A stretch of DNA of 64,000 bases from Puffinus mauretanicus (Eukaryota > Chordata > Aves > Procellariiformes > Procellariidae): NCBI GenBank assembly GCA_023333565.1, contig JAJKFH010000227.1, positions 1,488,001-1,552,000 on the forward strand, in the 5' to 3' direction. Below, piece by piece: positions 36,373-47,335 of the stretch. The stretch's first letter is position 1. Every line of letters begins with the position of its first letter. The notes below the pieces were generated by a model that was not told where the DNA came from, did not search any database, and saw only the letters and a program-made list of their open reading frames with translations. The position numbers and the translations under genes were made by a program.

Positions 36373-39300
36373 AAAAATTCCTCTGACATTTTTTTCCTTC
36401 TAGGTTACAGTGAAAGAAAGTAGTCATAGTGCATGCCTTGAGAAGCAGCAGGGTGATGAACTGTGATGCACATTCAGTCTAATGTACAGCTTTAAAAATC
36501 ACTTGGCAGGAACTGACTGATAAATTAGGTTGCTCAACGGGTCGTGCTTTGCAACCAAAGCCATTGTCTTCTGAGGGCTCGACCATTATAACTTCCCAAC
36601 TGGCCTCAACTCCGCTGTGTCCGATCAGAAGGAACTTTACACTTGATAAGTCCTCTAATATGCCAGGGAGAATTCCTCCCTCCCTTCCCGCTCTCCTCCT
36701 ACCTCTTTAATGAGCATCACCATTAGCTTTAAAGTACAAAGGGAGTTCACTTTGTAAGCCTTTGTGTTCTTTGCATGTTAGGATAGCTAAGGAGCAGTTC
36801 AAAAAGCAATCTGCCCAGAAACCACAGTTTATGAGTCCCAGAAGTTTCATTTGCTCAGGTCAGACTGAAAGCTTGGCTGAAGATACAGTAGAAATTTTTC
36901 TCTGTCAGGCAACAGAAAGCAGTACAAAGAACCCAGCTGTTAGGTCTCATAGCCCAGGCCTCTAATTAAAACAGTGGAAAATTAGATAACTTCACAAATT
37001 CATCACTGCCACCACTGGCTGTCAAAAAAAAAGCTCGGGGGTTACCACCCACCTTTTGTTTATGTTGCTAACCAGTGTCTCCGTCTCGTGTGTGTGTGTG
37101 TGCATGCACAGAAGAGTTTTTCTCCCTTCCCCCCTGCTTTCAGCTGCTTTTTGTGCCTCATTCAAGAAAACTTCTGATGAGATTGGAAAGCGGGCTGTAA
37201 ACCAGGTTTGCAGACATGCCTCCCCAGACAGATTTTCAAGAGGGTTCTGTTCCTACAAGGGAAAATGAGAAAGGCTTAATTTTATTGTTCTCAAAGAAGG
37301 AGGAAAAGGCATTATTCTTCCCAGTGATACAAAATACGGTCGGTGCGGTGCTTCTGAATGTCTGGCCTGAGGTCAACAAATGTCACTTATAGCTTGCGAT
37401 CAAGTCTGTATTTAAAAAACCAAGCAAACAATACCTCCGTCCCCTAAAATAAAGGGGGAAAGACCCTGTAGTGCAAACACTTCAACAACAGCCAAAAAAG
37501 AAAGCTGCCATTCTTTGAAAAGTTAAATTCATGTTTTAATTACAGTTCAATAGCTCTCGAGAGAGTGATTAAAAATGTCTCTTGCATTAAGCCTTGCTTT
37601 TAGAAAAAATCTTCTTTCAAAGAACAAAGAACAGACCTTAACCGTTGCACAAAGCATGAACCAGCTTCTTCTGCAGAAGTTCTGGCACATAGGACCACAA
37701 GGGGATGGACCACGGAACCACACAGGGCAAGAACCAGATTAAAAACACAAACATTTTGTGAATACTTAAATGGAAAACAAGCTTAGGGCTGGGACTGGGA
37801 ACTGGCCTCAGCTTAACTTTCATTTGGGACTGCAGGGTAGAGGAGCAGCAGGGCAGATGCTCCCATCCACAGTAGGAAACCCAAATAAGACAGCCAGCTT
37901 CGTGATTTGGTATTTTTTCAGTTACAAACACTGTCACACCACCTGAATATCTGAATTTGTGAGCAGAGCCCAGGCAGCCAAGGCTGGCGAGAGCAGTAGG
38001 TTGCAAGCTCTCCTGGCCCACGAGTCCATGCAGAGGGGGATCAGGGCTGGGGTACCAGCAGCCTGTGTGGCTTCTCTGCTTTTGCTACCCTGCTCTCCTA
38101 CAGCACGTGCACTTGGAAAGGGTGGAAAATGAGTGTTGTTTTGGCTTAAAAGGTAGGACTGAGCATGAATAAGAATAGAGCTAATAAAGACAATCCCCAA
38201 GACAAAGAGAAAGATGAGGCGTACAGCTACTTCAAGACACAGGATGCCATTGCTACATTAATTCATGAATTAATTTCCATTCACAGAGCAGGAATAACTA
38301 CAACCTCTTAATTTGCCTCACTAGTGAAATAAAACATATTTGCTTAGAACTACTGCAAAGGCTACATGTAAAGCACGCATGGTTGCTTCAACTAAACACG
38401 TTTTACCTCATAACCAAGAGCATTCAGGGTCAGCTCCCAGTGGCTCAGCAAAGTGGCTCCATCAAAGGTTTGCGTGACCGTACACAACGGCTGCTCCTCG
38501 GGTGGCCCAAAGAGGCACCCACCTCCCCAAAGTATGGAGCTGAGGGTGAGCACGTGCCTACACGCAAACCTTGCTGAAGTCGCTGCTGCTGCATTCAGAG
38601 CTATGTGGCTTACAGCAAGCCAAATCGCCCACAGCCTGTGCGGTTTTGCCGTGATTTGTGTCTTTGGCTTTCTATAATTGGCAAGATTTTTCTAAAAACA
38701 AAAAGCACCAACAACAACCCCTTCCCAGTTCTCACCAACAAAAGGTAAAGACATTGAGAAGGACGGCATTCTCTTGTCACATGTTACCTTCTAAATCTTG
38801 AGTCTTCCTTTGTACTCTGACAGTAATTTCACATATAGACATGGCTGCCAAGCGAGGTTTGTTTGATGTTCTTTCCTGCCTTTGTAATGGAGTTTCCTTT
38901 TAAGCAGGAGGAGGCGGAGGGAGAGGGGATGACAGGGGCTTATAAATATGGAAAAGACACTTTTTGGCATAAAATTCATGTCGCATTTAAAATATCTCTA
39001 TGACTCTTTTCTTTTTCCCCCCGTTAAACTGGTCACCTTTGGGATTGTCCACTTGGAAAATGTAATGTTAAAAAAAGAAGCACAGAAGGGAAAATCATCA
39101 TTGCTGGAAAATACTCAAAACATTGGGAAGCCAAGGCTGTTTTCCCCTGAGAAATAGCCCTTAACAAAATCCACTACAAATTCTGGAGTTATGTCAGTAT
39201 TACCTTCTCTCCTCTGAAAGGCCAGACTGCCACGGATCCACCTATGGCAGCTGCAGTCAAGGAAGCAACAAGTGAGTTGGTTCTCTCTGAAGTGACCAGA

Positions 39301-40239
39301 TCTTGGCTAACTTATGTGGTCCATAGGAGAAAGGCCACAATACTAATGCTAGGTCTTAATAATAAGGTTTGAAGAGGCAGCTCCCATGTTCTCCATTGAT
39401 AACACAAAGCCAGATGATCCAGCCTGCTAGGACAGTTGGCAGTGAATTGCCCATTAGAGCCGTTATCTTACACCTTATAATTAGTGGTCTTAAAGATCTA
39501 AGTGGCATCCCCAAGGTCACACTGGAAGATCGTGAGAGAAGGAAGCAGTTCTCATCCAAAAAACAGCCACCTGGTCCTCAAAGTCACCATGCTGATGTTC
39601 CCACACCCAGTGCCAGAGGACCAGACCTGGGAAACTTGCACATCCAGTGCATGAGAATGACTAATTTGAAACAACACATGACCAAAAGGACACATCATAC
39701 TTGCTCTGAAGGCAACACAGGACCTAATTGTGTTATCCCAGGAGCAAGTCCGAAGGGAGTATGAGAGGTACTGGAAGTACACCAGCCAAGCCCAGAGATC
39801 TGCCACCCACCAGTGGCTGGCGAAATCAATGCTCAGTTTGACTCAGCTGCTTGTCTTGTCTTCATTTTCTGGAGCTTGCTCAGAGCTAGAGCTTCTCAAG
39901 AAGGATCTACATGTCTCCCTGCTTTTTAGAAAATAACATATGTGCATTTCATTTATCCCCATGACTGTTTTCTCTAGATTGCTCTTGACACTACACACTT
40001 TGTCTGACACATGAAACCCCCCCGTGATAAATTTATATGCCTTATAAACAAAAGCTAAAAAATGTAGCCAACGGCCCCACAGCCCTGCCAATTTGAGCAT
40101 ATGGAAGAACAAGAAGATGTCAATGGATTTTTTTTTTGTAGGAGCACTAGCATTTGAAAGAGAAAGATCCATTAGTCCAGCTAATGAGGGATTGTTCACT
40201 ATAGTATATTCCCCTCAGCACTAAATGACTCAAATGATA
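36373..40239. other. Unique non-coding sequence, no gene seen
   Basis: Single-copy DNA with a short GT repeat at 37088-37102 and no recognisable gene or mobile element. The longest frames (127 and 131 codons, at about 37640-38020 and 39370-39765) overlap frames on the other strand and match nothing I know. Confidence 0.55.
37088..37102. repeat. (GT)n dinucleotide repeat
   Basis: About seven uninterrupted GT units followed by GCATGCAC. A small microsatellite. Confidence 0.85.
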
Positions 40240-40315
40240 GCCCTTCCAACACTTCCCTGGGGAAACTATTCCACTGCCTAATAGATCACACTGTCAGGAG
40301 TTTTCAGCCAGCTGT
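40240..40315 (-). mobile_element. Old CR1 fragment
   Basis: CCTTCCAACACTTCCCTGGG, then AACTATTCCACTGCCTAATA and CACTGTCAGGAGTTTT, follow the reverse complement of the CR1 3' coding end. The family pattern is roughly CTTCCCTGGGCAGCCTGTTCCAATGCC...CACTGTCAGGAAGTTTTTCC, as in the matching part of the 12.5-12.7 kb copy (ACTTCCCTGGGCAGCCTGTT at 12605-12624). It is strongly diverged and hence old. Confidence 0.65.
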
Positions 40316-41593
40316 ATTTCAAAGGCTGCAAAATGTGCTCAAGTGTTTGACTTGGAAACTCTTTAAACAGTTTTGGACTCTCATATTTGCGATACCACAA
40401 GCATGACTTCAGCTGTTGGACCACACCATCCATGTGTTGCACACCTCTGTCCTGCGCACATGCTCCCACATGCGTGGGATTGGGCTCACACGACTTGCTG
40501 TGCAAGGAAAGCTGCTGCAGAAAGGAGATCTGCTGAGTGTTTGATGTCGTATGGGCAACCGAAGCCTAAATTGTCTTGCAAGCTTGGAAGACTTGGGCTG
40601 ACATTAATCCAGGGAGAATTATTCAGGAAAAAAAAGTATCAGGGTATTTGATGCCACCAGGTTGCCAAGAAATGTCCATAATGCTACTAGAGAAATTCTG
40701 TTTGCATTCTGTATTGAACTGTGGCCAAGGACCAGCAGTCAAGCTCCAGGTTTTCTGCAGGTGGCCTTCTCTTAGCCTGGCTTCAGACAACACATAAACC
40801 CCACCTAGCTGTGCAACAGGTGGGATCAGAGCTGACTGCTTTGCAGACCTGATTCTCCTCCACTCCCCATCACCATTTTGGCTTGATGGCATCACTGTAA
40901 AAGCAGGACAGCTGGAGGCACTGGACCCATTTGTCCTGGGGATAAATAGAGCAAAAGGAAGAGCTATTTGTGTACTGTTAGAGCTGGCCATGTCCCACTG
41001 GAAGAACCAGAAGGGCTCTGTAGAGCCAGTCTTGAAGCAGTAGCTTGAAGTATTGATGTGGTAGGTTGAATCAATGGTAACACACAGTTGAAAAACTGGT
41101 GCTGAATTTAAAAAACAAAGACAGATGAGAGCCTTCTTGCATCTAGAAAGCACATACTGTTCTTCTGACAGCACAGGTTTAATGCTTCATCCACAGATAC
41201 ACGCTGGGATGATGCATTGCTTGGGAACACTTCATAGCATCTTGTAGGATTATTTCAGGGAAGCAGAATGCAACTCTTACTGAAGTCTCTTCCTAGGACA
41301 GGTTCGTTATCCAGACAGCAATATCAGATCTATACGTACACATGCACACACAGAACTCAGAAGCTCGTGGCTTTCTTCCTTCTTTTTAAGTTGACCTTAA
41401 TTTACCTCTTTCAACCACAGCTTTCTCTCTCTAGAAGTTTTAAATATGATATTCCAGTTTTCTTTGAAATAGAGATTCTGGCAAAGCTTTGAGGTATTTG
41501 GAAGTGGGCAGTAGGTAAATCATGTCTCACCCTGAGCAAGCCCCTTTTGTCATCATCTGCCATTAACATAATGCTTGTAGTCATCTGCCAGAA
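40316..41593. other. Unique non-coding sequence, no gene seen
   Basis: Single-copy DNA. A 183-codon open frame on the minus strand (about 40623-41174) is the longest here, but its composition shows no domain, signal peptide or splice context that I recognise, and I treat it as chance. Confidence 0.5.
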
Positions 41594-41675
41594 TCCTATT
41601 GTGCTAGATGCTGTACAAACACACAACATAGAAACGGGACCTGCTTTATTCTGAAGTTTATAATCCACTTGGGCT
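41594..41675. repeat. Ancient amniote LINE/SINE-type fragment (L2/CR1-like)
   Basis: CTATTGTGCTAGATGCTGTAC, then AAACACACAACATAGAAACGG, CCTGCTTTATTCTGAAG and TTTATAATCCA follow a common old amniote repeat: 'attgtgctaggcgctgtacaaacacatag...acagtccctgcc...gagcttacaatct'. The similarity runs through the whole stretch with scattered changes. I cannot assign the family exactly; an L2 or old CR1 3' region is likeliest. Confidence 0.55.
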
Positions 41676-43552
41676 AGAACTTAAAATGTTCTGATTTTAT
41701 ACCTAAAAATAAAACAGAATAGAATGTACTCTTCTCCTGTTACCATCCCCACCACCAAGAGGAGAAATAAGGAGAAGTTCAACCACTTTTAAGGATGAAA
41801 TGTGATAACAGGTCCAATGAGTGAAATAAAAACCATATAAACTGATCTGAGACTTCAAATGCGTGCAAAATGCACTCACTTTCTTGGCAGAAATGATTTT
41901 TATGCAACTTAGGCAAGGAAGTTACATAAGGCATCCCTCCCCATGCACTTTACTGGGAAGTAAAGATGTCACCGAGATTCCTGTGCAATTAAAGTGGCAG
42001 TGGACAGTTGAGAAATGTTTTATGGGAGAAACTGCTCTGAAACAAAACCTCAAAGGTGCTTGTTTCCCTCCCCTCTCCTAAAAGACTTTGCGGTGGTTTG
42101 AAATCCCCATACTGATTTGGCGAAAGTTTTTGCAAACCATCCAGATTTTTATAAAGGATCACACTTTCATTGTCAAAGTCAATGGAAACAAGATGAGGAT
42201 TTAGGCACTACAAATGTTTGACACATTTCAAATCTATGTAAAGGGAAAATCTAAGCATTGTGGCTTAAGCTGTTTCTCTGGCTAGAGGCAGGCACTGATG
42301 GTCCAACAAAAATAACTGGGCATGACTTCTGGGAATTAGGTCTGTTCTTTGATATCTCACACGCAGGTTTTTCTTCTTGTTTAAGCTACATTATACCATG
42401 TAGATATGAAAATGAGAAGCTTTGATCGATTCCACTTTGTGCAAAATGCATTGAAGAGGCTCCGGGAAGGAAAGACGACAGAGGGGATTACTGTAGATGC
42501 TGGCTTCAGATAGCGTTGCATTCCTTCCACCACATTAAGCTGCTTTATACCATGCCATGACTTGACAAGATATGATAACATAATACAATAGGACATGATA
42601 CCGCATAGCAGCGGCCGAAAAAGAGGAACAAAAAGAAGAAGGAAAGGAAGGTTTTGTTTGGGGAAGGATTATCTCTTTCCGATGAGGGCATTCCCTCCAG
42701 CGGTTGGGTGGGTATTCAGTTAGGGAAGGGTCTGCTGAAGGAAAAGCTAGCTTTTTGAGTATCCTCTAGATTTATAAACACTGCAGATCGAAAAATATTA
42801 CAAACGACATTTTACAGTCTGCTAACGAACACCTTGTAATCAAGAGAATTAAACTCAAGTGCAGGCTGAAACGTTAATCTTTCCATACATCCAATCCAAA
42901 CATTGTTCTGCTTTCTTAAGGGATTAGTAATTATTATGACAAATAACATTGCTTCATCCGAAGTTACTTTGCAATTTCTTATGAGCTGCTTCCTCAGACC
43001 TCACACTGCACAAAATTGGTGCAACCTCCACTTGTAACAAGAGCTGGGAGAATCATGGGTTAGTCAGACTGGTACCTACACAAGAAGGAAACAAGTTTTT
43101 AACTTATGGACTGACTGAAACAGGGATGGCTTCATCTTATTTCATCTCTAAATTATTCCTCTACTCTGATTTAACCCATTAAAAGTTATATCCATTTCTA
43201 GATGAAACTTATCCAAACTGGAATTCTTCAGTTTGGCAAAGATACTTTCAATTTCCTGCAATATCTTGGTTATTATAGTCAAATCACCTGCCAAATTTAA
43301 GTCTATATAGCAAATACTCAGTCTCCTATTAAAAAAAAAATCCATTTTCAGTGAACGCACTCCCAAAACCCACTTATCTTTTCTTATGATGCATTTCTGC
43401 AACCTACTGTCGCAGAAGGCAGGGTTATCAGACTGATGACTACACACTGTGGAAGGAGGAAGTTTCTTTTGAAAGGTATATTCTAAAAAACAACTAATAA
43501 TCCTTTGGAAGGCCATGAGAGCAATGCATTGGAATAGAAACTGCCCATGGCA
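41676..43552. other. Unique non-coding sequence, no gene seen
   Basis: AT-rich single-copy DNA. The part at about 42800-42990 has several TAAT-type cores and few simple repeats, which would suit a conserved element, but nothing firmer can be said. Confidence 0.5.
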
Positions 43553-43607
43553 AGTGTGCTCACTAAAATGTGAGTGCTCATTTAAGTGCTTGGCTGAATC
43601 AAGGCCT
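43553..43607. mobile_element. Second copy (half) of the palindromic MITE-like element
   Basis: CTTGGCTGAATCAAGG (43589-43604), preceded by TCATTTAAGTG, matches the end of the element at 36259-36372: its reverse complement gives CCTTGATTCAGCCAAG against CTGATTCAGCAAAG there. The left half contains a degenerate palindrome (GTGCTCAC/GTGAGTGC). Only one terminus is recognisable. Confidence 0.5.
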
Positions 43608-46600
43608 AAATTCCTGGTTTTATTCAGCTTGGTAGCAGTGACAGAAGGAAGACAGGAGGATTATTTTATAAAATGGTTTTTTGGTATTCTTTCAGGAGCT
43701 GTTACTAAGATTTGAGCAACAGTCCAGGTTCTGTTAAACCCTCTTTATAAGGAGACGGGACCAAACACTGAAAATGGATTCTTAATATTTGGCAACACAC
43801 CTTAAAAATAAATTTTAAGTCCATGTTAAATGGTTGTCACCAAACCACACACTGAGCTGGGGATTACAGCACTGCAACACTTTGAGCTCTGGGTGAGGTT
43901 GTACCTGTCACCTGAATTAAGGATGTGCCTAGCTGTTGAACCCCTGTAAGCCAGGTTTCCCCTAGAAGCATGCAACCCACCATCATCAACGCTACACATC
44001 TCATTATGCTCAGGGACACTGCAGCTCATGTCAACATATATAGGTTGGACATAAATTAGTAGAGCTATCCCCAGTGCAGAAACACAAATGAACTGTAAAT
44101 CCCCTTCAGGGAGCTAGGTATACACTTCTGTTAGCTTACACCGAACGCTGTGTTGTCACAGCAGTCCTTGAGCTACATGGTTTAAAGCCATCTTGGATAG
44201 GGTAACATGACCTGTATTCCCAAGAAAGGAGAGGTTTGCCAGTTGGCAATTCTGCCTAATTTAGACACTAGCAGTTCAAGTGAATCAAGTACCAAGGGGA
44301 TAAAAGGCAACAAACAATATAAAAGCAACATGGATTAATTCAACCCTTTTGTTCCCAAAGAGGAACAAAACCCATGGAGCTGATGAGTTTTACGGAAAGG
44401 TCATGCTCTGTGCATGCTCCCATGCCTCCCTGGGAAGGCTTCCAGGTGGGTCTGAAGATGCTCTGGAGACACTGACCCAGAAACCTGCTTTGGTGCCTGG
44501 CAATGCACTGGCCTCCTCTGTTATCTCAGGGAGGTCACTGCCAAACTAGGAGTCTACATCTTGTCTACTGGGTCTCTATCAGCAACAGAGAGAAAATAAA
44601 TCCATGATGCATGTTCTCAAAGGGCTTGTTAGTCCCGTCTCAGATCAACAAGGATCACCAGTAAGCACATCTTGTTTGTGTTTGATTACAGCCAGCTTAG
44701 ATATCCAGGAGTTAGTGCATATTCAACCTTCCACTCCACGCTATGAAGAACTGGGGCTAGATTTCATGCAAGTCTTCAAATCTGTCTCCAACTTGGTAGG
44801 TACTTCTGAAAGCATGAAGCCAAGCAACAGGTTTGGGTAGAATTTAAGCTTTTTCATTCTGGTTGCAGGTGTCAATACAGGTCCTGAGATAGAGATCCGA
44901 TAAGGTTGGAGGTACTGGTACTAGCTTTCACAGAAAACAATACCTACACTTCTGCTATGTCATTTTTAGAGCAAAGCCTGGGGTGCAGCCTAACCTGAAG
45001 CAGGAATACTTGTAGCTCAGAACTTGGTATTAAGCCCAACTGGGTGCATATGCCCACTACTGAATGCAAGTGGTGGGATCCAGAATATCCTCCAGGTAGA
45101 TTTCAATGTTCTAATTCCTGATTTCAAAATTGGGCCCAGTCCTTAATATTCTAAGAAGTTTTGTCCATTGAGAAGCTATCATTATATAAATCAGCATCTC
45201 CTCATATACACTAACCACCATAAACGCCAGCATCTACCTCATAAGGGTGGGGATGGGGGGAAGGGGAGAAGGGAAAAAAGTAATCAGTTGAATTCTTGGT
45301 ATCAAGCCTGAGCGCTCTCACAGAAAGGGATTTGTTCATCACAAAAATTGAATTCACACCATTTCCCTGATCCGAGAAGACAGATGACATCAGACCCTTG
45401 GCAGGAGGTGCTTTAGAGAAGATTCTAATCCATGTACTGACAGGAATATTCACTGGAGCTGTTGCTCACACTCTGTGTCCAAGGTTTGATCATGGCTTGA
45501 ATATGGACCTCATCCTGGCTGACAGTAAAAATGCTTTGTGCCAACTGACAAATGAGGTGGTACCCTATAGATTTAAGTGTGATTGTGATATACAACATCA
45601 GCCTAAGAGCCTGAAGAGTATAGGGGATAAGGGTTGACACTAAAAGTCTAGCTGGGCTCAAAACAGCAGCATGTGCTACATACTTTCAAGATTGCTGTAT
45701 CTTCATCTCTGCCTATGGGGAAAAATAAATGGACGTGTTGGATCAAATCTGTGTTCCCTGTTGTATTTTATCACTGCTTTACAGGCCTACAACTCACAAG
45801 TGAGCAGATAAGAGTGATATAAAGTAGTTATCTAGAAGAAAAAACACTGGATTCTTTAACACATTGAGCACAGTAAAGGATTCATTTCCAACAGCTCAAG
45901 GTTAGATCTAATGGGCTTTATTCTCCTTTATTCAGAGTCATTTGCAGCTGCCAGTGTTTAGCAATCAGGACTATTCTCCAGTTTAAAAGCAGCTGAGTAA
46001 TCAAAGTAGTATTGCTTACTGGGAATATGCTAGACAAATCTGTCGATCAGGACTCATGGGAGCTTTGAAAAAGTTAGAACTCACCTCAGAGCTCAGCTGT
46101 GAAGGTCATGTCCCATTCAGTGGTAATAGGATGAGATGTATTTCATTCATGAAAGGTCTAGTTTGGTCAGCTAGACAGAAACAGGAGAAGAAAGGGGAGA
46201 GTTTAATCTTAATTCCCAAGGGGAGGCTTTGGCAGCAGGAGTCAGGGCACTGCTTTGCACATTGCAGTCTTCAGGTCTGCACTGGAGTGGTAAAGGCCAA
46301 CTTCTATCCAAAAAAAATCCAATTCTAGATTAATTAGACAAGCTAATAGCATAAGCATCCCACTCAGTGGTGGCAGAGTAAATTGAAGAGGCAGCAATGA
46401 AAGGTGACAGCTGTATTAAAACATTGGCCAGGCTGGATTTTGCTCCAGGTCTCCTTTCTTAGATGTATTAAAACTTGAGGCTGTTCAAACCAGTATGGCC
46501 TGTCCTTGAACTCATCCTTCAAACCAACGTTGCCATACCAACTTCCTGATGTGGAATTCATCCTACACCCTTGTTAGCAGCCAAAGGTAGGGCCTCGAGC

Positions 46601-47273
46601 ACACCCAGGTGTGGTAAACACTTTTGGTATGGCACTTGCCATGTAGCCAAAGCAAAGATAGAATGTACTCTTCTCCACCATCACGGTCTTGGAAAAGTGA
46701 GCCACAAGACCTCAAAGGGGTGAAAAGCAACATGAGATGTCTCTGTGTATGAAATAGCTGATATTCAAGTGACTCCATTACCACTTTTCATAAGCCACTT
46801 GGTCCTGATAACATCAGCACAGACACAAGTCTCTGACTCCTATAGTTATGCAGCTTTTTGAACATCCGCTCAGCCAAAGAACAGGACTGGTTCTGTCATG
46901 TGAACTAATCAACTGAAATTATTAACAAAACAGCTTCATTTCCCTCTTGTTACTGTTACAGACAATACTTGAATAAAGACTGAAATGTGTCCTTCACATA
47001 TTTGGAAAGCCAGGGCTTTGAAGTGAGATGGAAGAACTAGGGAATTTAGCAGGGCAATAATGACCACAATGTCAAAGCCACTCTGCTTTCCAAGAACCAC
47101 TGCATAGCCTTTCCTACGAAGCAGTCAGGGAAAAAAAACAAGGTAAAATATCTGTCATCTGCCACCTCTGGCAGATCGATGGTGGCAATTGATCTGACTT
47201 TAAACAGATAAAACACTGTCTTCAACGGTATTACTTCCAGCTTTTCCTGATGTTGGTGAGATTATAGCTGACA
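43608..47273. other. Unique non-coding sequence, no gene seen
   Basis: Single-copy DNA without recognisable genes. The one notable item is a G-run cluster at 45245-45273, listed separately. Confidence 0.55.
45245..45273 (+). other. Potential G-quadruplex within a polypurine tract
   Basis: Five G runs (45245-45247, 45249-45252, 45255-45260, 45263-45266, 45271-45273) have loops of only 1, 2, 2 and 4 bases. This is a strong match to the quadruplex motif, set in an almost pure purine tract to about 45281. Confidence 0.7.
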
Positions 47274-47335
47274 CTGCTTTGAGCAAGAGGTTGGATGGAG
47301 GACATCCTGAGGTCCCTTCCAACCTGCATCACCAT
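47274..47335 (+). mobile_element. CR1 3'-end fragment
   Basis: TGCTTTGAGCAAGAGGTTGG (47276-47295), then GGTCCCTTCCAACCT (47311-47325), match the 3' untranslated end of CR1 (family pattern TTGAGCAAGGGGTTGGACTAGATGACC...GGTCCCTTCCAACC). The octamer tail is degraded. It is plus-oriented. Confidence 0.75.

Noticed and set aside
40623..41174. A 183-codon minus-strand open frame
   Set aside because: No recognisable domain, signal peptide or exon boundary; consistent with chance over 64 kb.
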